This document shows positions 1 to 10,585 of a stretch of DNA of 64,000 nucleotides, piece by piece. Position numbers and translations under genes: made by a program. This DNA comes from Micromonospora solifontis (GTDB lineage: Bacteria; Actinomycetota; Actinomycetes; Mycobacteriales; Micromonosporaceae). The notes under the pieces were generated by a model, which saw nothing but the letters and a program-made list of their open reading frames with translations, was not told the origin of the DNA and made no database searches. The stretch covers positions 1-64,000 of the forward strand of contig NZ_RJLN01000007.1 in assembly GCF_003725545.1 (NCBI RefSeq), given 5' to 3'. Positions within the stretch are counted from its first letter, which is position 1. Each line of letters opens with the position of its first letter.

Positions 1-2718
1 ACGCAAGCCCGCGCCCGGCTGCGCGCCCAGCTCGAGCAGTGGGCGCAGGGCAACGCCGGGCTGCTGGCCGACATCGCGCGCCCGGACCTGGCTGCCGGGC
101 TGATTGCCGCCGTGGACGCCACCGGCGAGCCGGGCGCGCGGACCCTGCGCGAGGTGTACGCCGAGGCCACGGCCACCGCGGTGGCCCAGTGGCGGGACCG
201 GCTCGCGGCGCTGGCGGCGCAGCGCGCGGCGCTGGCCGACCGGCGGGCCGAGGTGGCCGCCGAACGGGACCGGATCGCCGCCGAGCACGACGACGCGCCA
301 CCCGTCCCGGTGACCCGGCCAGCGCCACGCGCCGGCCGACCCGGCGCACCGCTGTGGCGGCTGGTCCGTTTCGCCGACGGGGTGACCGGCGCGGACGCGG
401 CGGCCGTCGAGGCGGCGCTGCACGCGGCCGGGCTGCTGGACGCCTGGCTGCACCCCGACCCCGGAACGGCGACGACCGCGCTGGCCGGCGACGACCTCGA
501 CGGCTACCTGCTGCCGCTGCCGCCGCACCGGCGGCCCACCGGGGCCACCCTCGCCGACGTGCTGGCCCCTGAGGAACAAAACGACGTGCCCGCCGCGCGG
601 ATCACCGAGGTGCTCACCTCGGTGGCGCTTGCCGACGTGACCACGCCCGACGCCGCGCCGGTCACCATCGGCGTGGACGGCCGGTACGCCCAGGGCATCG
701 TCGCCGGCCGATTCGCCAAGACCTCCTGCGAGTACATCGGCGCGACCGCCCGGGCCACCCGCCGCGCCGCCCGGGTCACCGAGTGCGAGCGGCTGCTGGC
801 CGTCATCGACGCCGACCTCGGCGCGGTGGACCGCGACCGTGCGTCCGTCGAAGCACTGCTGGCGGCGGTGGACGCGGCCGCCGCGCAACTGCCGGCACCC
901 GCACCGGTCCACACGGCGCTGCGCGAGCTGGACCGGGCCGCCGCGACGCTGCGCGCCCGGCAGGAGGCCAGCACGGCCGCCGCCGCCCGCCTCGACCAGG
1001 CCCTGGCCGAGCGGGCCGCCGCCGCGGCCGCGCTGCGCCGGAGCGCGGCAGAGCGGTCGCTTCCGGTCGACCGGCTCGACGACACCGCCGAAGCGGTGAG
1101 CCGCTTCGAGAAGGGCGGGGTACGCCTGGAGGGCGCACGGACAGCCGCCGCGCGTGCCGCCGAGCAGGAGGATCAGGCCCGGCAGCGGCACGACGAGGCA
1201 GTCGACCGGCTCACCGCCGCGGCGGAGACCGCACGCACGGCCCGTGCACGGCACCAGGAGAAGGCGGAGGCGTACCGGACGTTGCGCGACAGCGTGGGCG
1301 CCGACGCGGAACGGGTGCTGGCTGACGTGGCCCGAACCGTCGACGCGATCACCGAGGCGGAGCAGGCCGTCGAGCAGGCTCGCACCTCACTCGGCGCCGC
1401 CCGGGAGCGGCGGGTCGCCGCGCTGACCCGGGTAGAGCTGGGTGAGCAGGCCCTGGTTGCCGCCGTCGCCGAGGCGCAGCACGACGCCCAGCGGCTGCGC
1501 CCGTACGCCCAGCCGGACCTGCTGGGCCTGCTGCGCTGTCCCACCGACCTGCGCTGGCCGGCGCAGACCCCGGACGACGAACTGCATCCGCAGGTGGCAG
1601 CCCTGCACGAGGCGATCCTCACCGCCACCCGGGAGCTGAGCCCCACCGAGACATCGCTGAAGCAGAGCGCCACGCGGCTCACCAGCGCACTGACCGACCT
1701 GCAGGCGCAACTTCCCGCCGCCGGCCTCGACCACCGGCCCGAGTGGGACACCGACGACGGGGTGATCGTGGTCCGGGTCGCCGACGAGCAGGGCCTCACC
1801 CCCGTCGCCCACTTCGCCGACCGGATCACCCGCGAGCGCCGCGACCAGGAGCAACTGCTGACCGACTCCGAGCAGCGGGTGCTGGAGGACGCCCTGCTCG
1901 GGCAACTCGCCCGGCAGATCCACCACCGGACCATCGAGGCCCGCGACCTGGTCACGGCAATGGACAGCCAGATGCGCGCCCGGCGCATGTCTTCGGGGCT
2001 CACCGTCGGCGTCGGCTGGCGGCTCGCCGACGACCTCGACGCCGAGCAACGCGACGTGTGCAAGCTCCTCGAACGCGACCCGGCCCGGCTCGGGCCGGCC
2101 CAGCTCACCACCATGCGCCGGCACTTCGCCGCCCGGATCAAGGCGGCGCGGGCCGCCGCGCCCGAACGGCCCTACCGGGAACTGCTCGGCGACGTCCTCG
2201 ACTACCGGCAGTGGCGGACGTTCGCGTTCACCCTGCACCGGCCCGGCGGCGGCACGGAGGCGCTGACCCGGGCCCGACACAGCCAGCTCTCCGGCGGCGA
2301 ACAGTCGGTCTCCCTGCACCTGCCGCTGTTCGCCGCCGCCAACGCGCTGTTCGGCTCGGCGCGGCCCGACGCACCCCGGCTGCTCGGCCTCGACGAGGCG
2401 TTCGCCGGCGTGGACGACACCGGCCGGGGTGAGCTGATGGCGCTGGCGAAACAGTTCGACCTGGACCTGTTCATGACCGGCTACGACCTCTGGGCCACCC
2501 ACCCGGCGGTCAGCGGCGCCGCCCACTACGACCTGTCCCACTCCGCCGTGGAACACGCCGTGTCCACCGTGCTGCTGGTCTGGGACGGCTCGACCAACAT
2601 CGCCGACTTCGACGGAACCCTGGCCCGTGCGCTCGGCTCCCCGGAGACCCGCCGCGCCCCCGGTGGTCGTGGCGAACCCGAGCGGGCCGGCGTCCTGCTC
2701 GACCTCACAGACGAATGA
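1..2718 (+). CDS. jetC: Wadjet SMC-like ATPase JetC (TIGR02680 family), 5' end outside the window
   Basis: The reading frame is open from base 1, so the gene starts upstream; about 905 residues are visible. The protein would be the SMC/SbcC-like motor of a Wadjet defence complex that recognises and cleaves circular plasmid DNA. Long Ala/Arg/Glu-rich helices, predicted coiled coil, fill the middle (about bases 780-1500). The C-terminal ATPase half carries an ABC signature LSGGEQ (bases 2287-2304) followed by a Walker B segment LLGLDEAF (about 2380-2403) and a D-loop-like VDD. The Walker A half must lie before base 1. The stop overlaps the next start as ATGA, which couples it to jetD. Family assignment rests on the signature motifs and the DUF2399 neighbour; the exact Wadjet subtype (II or III in published schemes) cannot be settled here. 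Confidence 0.85.
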   Translation, partial: TQARARLRAQLEQWAQGNAGLLADIARPDLAAGLIAAVDATGEPGARTLREVYAEATATAVAQWRDRLAALAAQRAALADRRAEVAAERDRIAAEHDDAPPVPVTRPAPRAGRPGAPLWRLVRFADGVTGADAAAVEAALHAAGLLDAWLHPDPGTATTALAGDDLDGYLLPLPPHRRPTGATLADVLAPEEQNDVPAARITEVLTSVALADVTTPDAAPVTIGVDGRYAQGIVAGRFAKTSCEYIGATARATRRAARVTECERLLAVIDADLGAVDRDRASVEALLAAVDAAAAQLPAPAPVHTALRELDRAAATLRARQEASTAAAARLDQALAERAAAAAALRRSAAERSLPVDRLDDTAEAVSRFEKGGVRLEGARTAAARAAEQEDQARQRHDEAVDRLTAAAETARTARARHQEKAEAYRTLRDSVGADAERVLADVARTVDAITEAEQAVEQARTSLGAARERRVAALTRVELGEQALVAAVAEAQHDAQRLRPYAQPDLLGLLRCPTDLRWPAQTPDDELHPQVAALHEAILTATRELSPTETSLKQSATRLTSALTDLQAQLPAAGLDHRPEWDTDDGVIVVRVADEQGLTPVAHFADRITRERRDQEQLLTDSEQRVLEDALLGQLARQIHHRTIEARDLVTAMDSQMRARRMSSGLTVGVGWRLADDLDAEQRDVCKLLERDPARLGPAQLTTMRRHFAARIKAARAAAPERPYRELLGDVLDYRQWRTFAFTLHRPGGGTEALTRARHSQLSGGEQSVSLHLPLFAAANALFGSARPDAPRLLGLDEAFAGVDDTGRGELMALAKQFDLDLFMTGYDLWATHPAVSGAAHYDLSHSAVEHAVSTVLLVWDGSTNIADFDGTLARALGSPETRRAPGGRGEPERAGVLLDLTDE

Positions 2719-4001
2719 CAGACGGGCGCGGCCAACGGCCGTCGGACCGGTCCGCTGCACATCCGTCGCTCGTGCCGACCGGGCGGGATCGGTCGGGCGG
2801 TCCGGCGGATCTCGTCGAGCAGACCGGCTGGCGGCGATTGCTGGCGGCCGCCCGGCGCAGCCTGGAACGCAGCGGTGGCCGGCTCGACACCACCGTGACG
2901 CTTTCCACCCCCACGGACGACGAACGTCTCGTGATCATCGGCATCACCGGCACCCACCGCTCCGCCGCAGCGGCACGCCTCAGCATCCGACTCAGCGCGG
3001 TGGACGAGCACCTACGCGCCGCGCACGGAGTCGGCCTGATCGAAGTGCTCACCACGACAGCCCCGCTGCGCAACCGACCGTCCGACCTCAAACGCGAGGC
3101 GGTGGCCCGCGACGCCGTCCTCGCCGCGGCCCACGAGGGCCGGCACGCCGGCACCGCCTGGTACGCCGAATGGCTCGACGGCCTGCGCCGCGACGGCACC
3201 CTGACCCGCGTCGTCCGCACCGGACTGCCGTTCGAGGATGTGGTCCGCGTCCTGGACGCGCTGCCAGCGGCCGACGAGCCGATTCCGGTCTTCGCCGACC
3301 GGGTGCTGGACGACACGAAGGCCCTCGCCGAGGGGCCGCTGCGCGCGCTCGTCCTCCGTGCCGTCGCCGCCTGGCAGCAGGCGGCGCTCCCGGTCGACGG
3401 CGAGCAGGAACGGGCGTTGTGGGAATCGGTCGGTCTGGTCCCGGACGACCTCGCCAGCCAGGTGCTGGTGCTCAACGTACCGGCCGCCGGCGGCCTGGTC
3501 GGACGGTGGCTCACCGACGCCGCGCAGGCCGGCGTGCCGATCCGGGTCACCCTGCACCAACTGCGCCTGGCACCGCTCACACTGAACTGCGGCGAGGTCT
3601 ATGTCTGCGAGAACCCCGCCGTGCTGCGCGCGGCCACCACCGCGCTAGGGGCCCAGGCCCCACCGCTGATCTGCACCGAAGGGGTGCCGTCGGTCGCCGT
3701 TCACACGCTGCTGTGCGCCGCTCAGGGGGCGGTGATCCGGTGGCGCAACGACTTCGACTGGACCGGCGTACGACTGACGGCGGCCGCTCTCCAGCGGTAC
3801 CCGGGCGCGGTCCCGTGGCGGATGACCGCGGCGGACTACCTGCCGGCGGCGGGCACCGGCACGGCACTGCTCGGTACGCCCACCCGGACGCCGTGGGACG
3901 AGTCGCTGAGCGAGTCGATGCGGCGTACCGGCCGAGCGGTGATGGAGGAACGGCTGCTCGACCGGCTCATCGCCGACCTACGCACGGCCGGAGCCGGGTA
4001 A
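2715..4001 (+). CDS. jetD: Wadjet nuclease subunit JetD (DUF2399 / TIGR02679, Toprim-like)
   Basis: This 428-residue protein matches the DUF2399 family, the JetD nuclease of Wadjet systems, which carries a Toprim-type catalytic centre. The C-terminal third shows the family landmarks: YVCENPAVL (about base 3600), then ICTEGVPSVAV with the Toprim glutamate, then RNDFDWTG with an acidic D-x-D pair (about 3745-3765). The start ATG overlaps the jetC stop by four bases. JetA (DUF2397) and JetB (DUF2398) partners would be expected upstream of the window. Length is normal for the family (about 400 residues), and all the acidic residues I can recognise are present. Confidence 0.87.
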   Translation: MTDGRGQRPSDRSAAHPSLVPTGRDRSGGPADLVEQTGWRRLLAAARRSLERSGGRLDTTVTLSTPTDDERLVIIGITGTHRSAAAARLSIRLSAVDEHLRAAHGVGLIEVLTTTAPLRNRPSDLKREAVARDAVLAAAHEGRHAGTAWYAEWLDGLRRDGTLTRVVRTGLPFEDVVRVLDALPAADEPIPVFADRVLDDTKALAEGPLRALVLRAVAAWQQAALPVDGEQERALWESVGLVPDDLASQVLVLNVPAAGGLVGRWLTDAAQAGVPIRVTLHQLRLAPLTLNCGEVYVCENPAVLRAATTALGAQAPPLICTEGVPSVAVHTLLCAAQGAVIRWRNDFDWTGVRLTAAALQRYPGAVPWRMTAADYLPAAGTGTALLGTPTRTPWDESLSESMRRTGRAVMEERLLDRLIADLRTAGAG

Positions 4002-4226
4002 CGGCTGGCGGGCGTTGACCAACTCGCTGAATGCCGCGGGTCGAACGCCGCAGGCCCTCGTATCGAACACGGGTGTCGCTGCGGCGGTCGGACGGTCGGC
4101 GGCGTAGGCGGTCGCGGTGGTGGCGGCCTCGTGGGCACCCCACGTCACAACGATCCGCCGAGCAGGAGCCCGAGTCGCAGCGCGACCCGCGCCCACCGCC
4201 CGCCCCGCCGACTCATCCCCGCTCAT
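3978..4226 (-). CDS. Possible small ORF of unknown function (82 aa)
   Basis: A short minus-strand frame has an ATG at 4226, preceded six bases away by a good ribosome site (AGGAG). It encodes 82 Ala/Arg-rich residues and runs 24 bases into the convergent jetD end. No family is recognised. The ribosome site is the only positive evidence. The composition is also compatible with chance in such GC-rich DNA or with a gene remnant. Confidence 0.22.
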   Translation of the reverse strand: MSGDESAGRAVGAGRAATRAPARRIVVTWGAHEAATTATAYAADRPTAAATPVFDTRACGVRPAAFSELVNARQPLPGSGRA

Positions 4227-4352
4227 GTGTTGCTCCTGTCGGTTCGCTCGCTCAGTTGGATGGAGCGGAAGGGCGCACCGATTGCTGACAGGCGCTGCGT
4301 GCGACACGGGGCACAGGTGGCAACGGTGGTGACTGATCGCCGACCAGCCCGT
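4227..4352. other. Non-coding gap between jetD/small ORF and the isoamylase terminator
   Basis: Together with 4002-4226 this makes about 350 bases with no convincing gene. Overlapping frames exist on both strands but none has family resemblance. This gap separates the Wadjet block from the sugar hydrolases. Confidence 0.5.
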
Positions 4353-4402
4353 GTCCCGTCAGGAGGGGCCCGGATGGTGACAGGCCGGGGTCCTGACGGG
4401 AC
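4353..4402 (-). terminator. Stem-loop downstream of the isoamylase gene
   Basis: A perfect 12-base inverted repeat (GTCCCGTCAGGA at 4353-4364 and its complement at 4391-4402) has inner complementary GC-rich bases. It starts about 40 bases past the isoamylase stop and is a likely terminator for the amylase operon. Confidence 0.6.
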
Positions 4403-4441
4403 GCGGGGAGTTGGTTGGTGGAGCGTGACCGGCGGACCGGC

Positions 4442-6766
<2,325 letters not shown>

Positions 6767-6777
6767 GGCCGGGTTCC

Positions 6778-8034
6778 TCAGCTTCGCCAGACGTCGTTGA
6801 AGGTCACGGTGCAGGAGCCGGTGGTGGAGTGGACCCGATTCGCGCCGGTCTCCCAGATCACGTAGCCCGATTCGTTTTTCTTGATGTACTTGTATTCGAA
6901 GGTGACGTCGGGCGGGAGCTGCACGGTGCCCCGCCAGATCGGGTAGGTGGCGGCGGACAACGCCACACCGCTGCTGGTGTTCCAGTTGCCGAGTTCCGGC
7001 CGGTTGCCGACGACGAAGATGTTCTCGCCCCAGACGGTCTGCGCGTCGACCGCGAAGCTCACCGCGACCGTGCCGCAGCCGCTGCCACCGCCGGACATCT
7101 GCGCGCCGATGTGCAGCGCCAGCATGCCCCCCGCCGGCACGGTTGCGGTGAACTGGCCGGACGAGCTGACGATGTAGGCCGCGCCGGTGCAGGTCGTGCC
7201 GTTGACGTCGCCGTTGGCGATGTCGCAGTACGTCCCGGCGGGCAGGCTCGTCTGGAAGGTCCGGGTCAGCGGGCCGCCGTCGCGGTTGAAGACGACGTAC
7301 CCCTTGGCGTCGCGGCCGAAGGCGATCTGGCTGGAGCCGTTGCTCCACCAGTTGCTCACGCCCGTGCCGGCGACGGCGTTACGGAACCCGACCAGGTTCG
7401 CGGTGGTCCGCCAGCGGTGCTCGCAGACCCAGCCGTTGCCGCAGCTGACCTGGGTGGCACCGTCCTTGTAGGTGAGCCGGGCGCGGCCGTTGCGCTGGGT
7501 GTCGTGGTTGTCGACGAATGCGACCGCCTGGGCGGAGCTCAGCAGCATCGAGTTGGCCAGGTTGTTGAGGTTGGCGAGGTTGCCGCGCACGGACGCCGAC
7601 TCGGTCTTCAGGTCGGCCAGGTCCACCAGTTCGCAGTTCTGCACCTCCCACCGGTCGGTCCAGCTGCGGATGTCGTCGTAGCCGTAGGGCACGGTGGGGT
7701 AGCTGTAGTGGGTGTAGATCGAGCCGGCGCTGCCCGGGCCGGTGGACGCCCCGCCGGCCGTGTGGTTGACGACCGCGTCGACGTACACCTTCACGCCCGC
7801 GCCGTGCCAGGTTTGCACCATGGCGGCGAAGGCCGCCCGGTCGCCACGCCGCGACACCAGCTGGTAGCTGACGGGCTGATAGTCCTGCCACCACGGGTAG
7901 TTCTGGCCCGGCAGGACGACGTGTTCCTGCGGTGGGGAGACCTGGACTCCGCCGAAGCCCTTGGGGCCCAGGACGTTGGTGCACTCGCTGGCCACTGACG
8001 ACCAGGGCAACGTGGAGCGGATCCGATGATGCAT
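6778..8034 (-). CDS. Alpha-amylase-derived protein lacking signal peptide and catalytic core, with CBM20
   Basis: The 418-residue product resembles actinobacterial GH13 alpha-amylases: GPKGFGGVQVSPPQEH near the start, VYVDAVVNHT (region I, about 80-89), VQNCELVDLADLKTES, then FVDNHDTQR (region IV, about 170-178). A C-terminal beta domain and a CBM20 starch-binding domain (about 318-418) follow. The usual regions II and III, with nucleophile Asp and acid/base Glu, are absent: the text jumps from SVRGNLA straight to NLNNLANSM before region IV. A second jump follows YKDGA. There is no signal peptide. The frame is nevertheless intact, with an ideal ribosome site (GAGGAGG) and ATG at 8034, a promoter with operator, and coupling to the isoamylase. 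It is either a decayed gene, a starch-binding protein without activity, or an assembly or editing artefact. Confidence 0.75.
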   Translation of the reverse strand: MHHRIRSTLPWSSVASECTNVLGPKGFGGVQVSPPQEHVVLPGQNYPWWQDYQPVSYQLVSRRGDRAAFAAMVQTWHGAGVKVYVDAVVNHTAGGASTGPGSAGSIYTHYSYPTVPYGYDDIRSWTDRWEVQNCELVDLADLKTESASVRGNLANLNNLANSMLLSSAQAVAFVDNHDTQRNGRARLTYKDGATQVSCGNGWVCEHRWRTTANLVGFRNAVAGTGVSNWWSNGSSQIAFGRDAKGYVVFNRDGGPLTRTFQTSLPAGTYCDIANGDVNGTTCTGAAYIVSSSGQFTATVPAGGMLALHIGAQMSGGGSGCGTVAVSFAVDAQTVWGENIFVVGNRPELGNWNTSSGVALSAATYPIWRGTVQLPPDVTFEYKYIKKNESGYVIWETGANRVHSTTGSCTVTFNDVWRS

Positions 8035-8114
8035 TGTGAGGACCTCCTCGCGAGGGACGGGGGAGTGGTGCGAGGGGCGCCGAGCAGGCGGGCCCTGCCC
8101 GCTCGGCCGTGTCG

Positions 8115-8143
8115 ATCAATGCAAGTCCTTGCAATGTTTTCAA
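8115..8143 (-). promoter_or_regulatory. Amylase promoter with internal palindromic operator
   Basis: On the minus strand, TTGAAA (8143-8138) and ATTGAT (8120-8115) are separated by 17 bases and fit -35/-10 boxes. The spacer holds a perfect palindrome TGCAAG-GA-CTTGCA (8120-8133). This resembles the TTGCAAG-type elements before Streptomyces amylase genes that bind the LacI-family repressor MalR. The site lies about 85 bases before the amylase ATG. Confidence 0.7.
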
Positions 8144-8159
8144 TAAGCTAACACCTCGT

Positions 8160-8852
8160 TACATCGACGTGAAGACGTTGAACAAACCGCGAACCGATGC
8201 GCCGCAGCTGGCCCGCTCCGGCGGCAAATGCCGGGAAGGGCAACGCCAACCACCTGGCGTCGAGTGACAGTCATTGCCGCGGTAGCCGCCATCGGCTGGC
8301 GGCCTCGCATGCATGGCCGGCTTGGGTTGGCGGATCACTGCCAACCGCTTTCACATCTTGCACCGGGATTTCCCAAGGTCGAACTCGGCGTGGACGCCGA
8401 AGCCGATTCGCGGAGTGGCGCCGCGAACTGCTCGACGACGAGGAAGGATGACTCGGCTCCCGACTCGCGCCAGCGTTAAGCCTGCACCCGCAGGATCCCA
8501 CAACGTTTCAGCTGATCTTCGGCAAGCGATCGCAGCGAGCCCACGAAGCGACCGGCGCGCAACGGGGAAGATTGAAGGCCGCAGGTCGTCAGCCTGTGGA
8601 CACCGGCAGAGCGTCGTCTGAGGAAACCGTTGCTCTATCCTTGCGCTACGAGGGCGCGAGCGGCCAGTCTCGCGACCTGGGGTTCACCGGGGGTGGCAGG
8701 GAGTGACCTGCGTTCGCCCACGTCACCCGGACCACCGTTGGCCCAGCCCAGGACCACACCCGGAGTCTCCGGGTGACTCCGGCAGGTGGTGACATTCGCT
8801 CACCCGTCATTCCGGCGCCGACCGGTCCGGCCCGTACCGAACAACGGGGACG
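8160..8852. other. Intergenic stretch without a supported gene
   Basis: About 690 bases between the amylase promoter and the cellulase terminator. Several short open frames are present on both strands, but none has a ribosome site plus family resemblance. No LacI-type regulator gene is visible here, although one often lies near amylase genes. Confidence 0.55.
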
Positions 8853-8887
8853 GGCCCGGCGCGGAGAGTGGTCCTCCGCGCCGGGCC
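8853..8887 (-). terminator. Strong stem-loop after the cellulase gene
   Basis: A perfect 14-base inverted repeat (GGCCCGGCGCGGAG at 8853-8866 with 8874-8887) has a 7-base loop, 17 bases beyond the cellulase stop. Confidence 0.8.
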
Positions 8888-8903
8888 GCGTCGTCGGATG
8901 GGG

Positions 8904-10298
8904 TCAGCCAGCCGTGCAGGTGGCCGTCGCGCCCGGGCCGGTGCCGGTGCCCTGGAAGCCGAAGTTGGTCGACTGCCCGGCGCCGACGTGCCCGTTGTAG
9001 CTCACGTTGGTGAACCGGACGGTTCCGCTGGTGCCGCTGGCCTGGGCGTTCCAGGTGCCGGTGACCGCGGCGCCGCTGGGCAGCGTGATGGTCACGGTCC
9101 AGCCGTTGATGTCCGCAGAGCCGGCGGTGACCGTCACGCTCGTGGTGAAGCCGCCGGACCACTGGTTGAGCGCCACCGACGCGGAGCAGCCGTTACCGGT
9201 CGGCGGCGGCGTGGTGGTGGGGGGAGCCGTGGTCGGCGGCGCGGTCGTCGGCGGGGCCGTGGTCGGCGGAGCGGTGGTCGGGGACCCGGTCGTCGGCGGC
9301 GCGGTGGTGGGCGGGTTGGGCGCGCCGTTGGCCAGGCTGTAGGCCAGGTCGGGCTGGAACGAACCGGCCGTGTAGCGGCAGCCGTCCGCCTCCCCCGGCG
9401 GCTTCACCCAGAGGTACGCGTCGATGTTGCTGTCGCCGGTGTTGGTCGTCGGGTACATCCCGATGCGCCGGTCGGTGTTGTCGTCGGCGCACCAGTCCCC
9501 GCTGGCACCCCCGTTGCGGCTGGTGTCGATGATCTGGCGCTTGCCGGGGATGCCCATGCCGGCGAGGGCGGAGATGACCGCCCGGCCGAAGTTCGCCTCA
9601 CCCGAGGTGGAGTTGAAGTTCGACACGTTGGTGAAGAAGCCGTCGGCGTACTGCACGCCGGCCGCCCGGAGCCGGTTGGCCTGCTCGCTTGCGCTGTTCC
9701 AGGTGGAGTGGCCGCCGTCGAGGTACACCTTGGCGTTGGGGTTGGCCGACTTGATGGTCTGGGTGGCCGTCGTGAGCGCCTGGTTACGCGCGCTGATCTC
9801 GCTGCCGCTCAGGCACGTCTGCAGGGCGAGCGAGTCGGTTTCCAGGATGATGATGACGGTCTGGTTGCCCAGCCCCCGGGCGAAGTTGGACACCCAGGTC
9901 TGGTACTGGTTGAGGTCCGGCGCCCCACCCGCGCTGGCCCCGCCGCAATCCCGGTTGGTGATCTCGTACACCGAAAGCACCGGGATCTGCTGCGCCGCGT
10001 TGGCGGCGCCGACGAACCCGGAGACCTCGGACTGCACCGTCGACGGGTTGAAGTTGGCGAACCAGCGGGCCTGCGGCTGACTCGCGATCTTGTCGCGGAT
10101 CACGGCGGCACGCGAGTCGCCGGGGTTGGCGGCGACCCAGCGGACGACGGCCGAATTCGGGTCGCGGTAGAGCGACCCGGACAGCGTGCCGGCGGAAGCG
10201 CTGCCGACGGCGAGGCAGACGCCGACGACGGTGGCGCCCGCGACGGCCGCCACGCTGGTGGCCGCCGATCTGCGGCGGAGCGAGGAGAGGGTAGCCAC
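8904..10298 (-). CDS. Secreted GH6 cellulase (endoglucanase) with C-terminal CBM2
   Basis: The 464-residue protein cleaves beta-1,4-glucan outside the cell. A signal peptide (RRR, hydrophobic core, SASAG) covers about residues 1-35. The GH6 catalytic domain spans 38-325, with YRDPNS, RWVAANPGDSRAAVI, an ILETDSL segment near residue 150 bearing the putative catalytic acid Asp, YLDGGHSTWN near 188, and a late NIDAYLWVKPPGEADG. A PTT-rich repeat linker (about 328-368) leads to a CBM2 cellulose-binding domain with two cysteines near its ends. GTG at 10298 is chosen as start because AGGAGG precedes it; the frame is open further upstream but without signal-peptide logic. The usual EPD of GH6 is ETD here. 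A CebR-type operator lies 36 bases upstream. Confidence 0.88.
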   Translation of the reverse strand: MATLSSLRRRSAATSVAAVAGATVVGVCLAVGSASAGTLSGSLYRDPNSAVVRWVAANPGDSRAAVIRDKIASQPQARWFANFNPSTVQSEVSGFVGAANAAQQIPVLSVYEITNRDCGGASAGGAPDLNQYQTWVSNFARGLGNQTVIIILETDSLALQTCLSGSEISARNQALTTATQTIKSANPNAKVYLDGGHSTWNSASEQANRLRAAGVQYADGFFTNVSNFNSTSGEANFGRAVISALAGMGIPGKRQIIDTSRNGGASGDWCADDNTDRRIGMYPTTNTGDSNIDAYLWVKPPGEADGCRYTAGSFQPDLAYSLANGAPNPPTTAPPTTGSPTTAPPTTAPPTTAPPTTAPPTTTPPPTGNGCSASVALNQWSGGFTTSVTVTAGSADINGWTVTITLPSGAAVTGTWNAQASGTSGTVRFTNVSYNGHVGAGQSTNFGFQGTGTGPGATATCTAG

Positions 10299-10334
10299 GA
10301 CGTGTTGCCTCCTGATCACATAGATGTTTCTACA

Positions 10335-10348
10335 TGGGAGCGTTCCCA
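10335..10348 (-). promoter_or_regulatory. CebR-like operator before the cellulase gene
   Basis: TGGGAACGCTCCCA on the minus strand differs by one base from the 14-base CebR palindrome TGGGAGCGCTCCCA, which represses cellulose/cello-oligosaccharide genes in actinomycetes until cellobiose is present. Its place 36 bases before the GTG start fits direct repression. Confidence 0.85.
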
Positions 10349-10585
10349 TGGACGGTAGCGGAGGTGCGCCCCGCTGCCAAGATGTGAAGATTTTGAGGGC
10401 TGGTCCGTCGTCGTTGTCGCGGCTCAGGTCCGCCGGGTCGAGGAAGACGACCCCGTCGCCGTACCGCTCGCCCCAGACGAGGTCGCTGCTGGATTCCACC
10501 TTCTTCCGCTCGGCCTGACCGCGGACCCGTCCGCGACCGGTCTGATTTCCCCGCCAACCGTCGCTGGCACGGCTTGAATAGCGGT

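Noticed and set aside
1387-2760. Long minus-strand open frame opposite the Wadjet ATPase
   Set aside because: It mirrors the high third-position GC of the real gene, has no ribosome site or domain, and lies fully antisense to a recognisable ATPase.
6767-7348. In-frame upstream extension of the isoamylase to 7348
   Set aside because: It overlaps the amylase CBM20 in another frame and would hide a clean signal peptide; GTG 6766 has a ribosome site overlapping the upstream stop.
8313-8621. Plus-strand 102-codon frame in the amylase-cellulase gap
   Set aside because: No ribosome site, no similarity recognised, composition unlike the real genes.
9196-9315. Short repeats that look like a repeat array or CRISPR
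   Set aside because: They encode the PTT-rich linker of the cellulase; unit size and absence of spacers exclude CRISPR.
10299-10499. N-terminal extension of the cellulase frame up to an ATG at 10499
   Set aside because: It would bury the signal peptide about 67 residues inside the protein and read through the CebR operator; GTG 10298 has the AGGAGG site.
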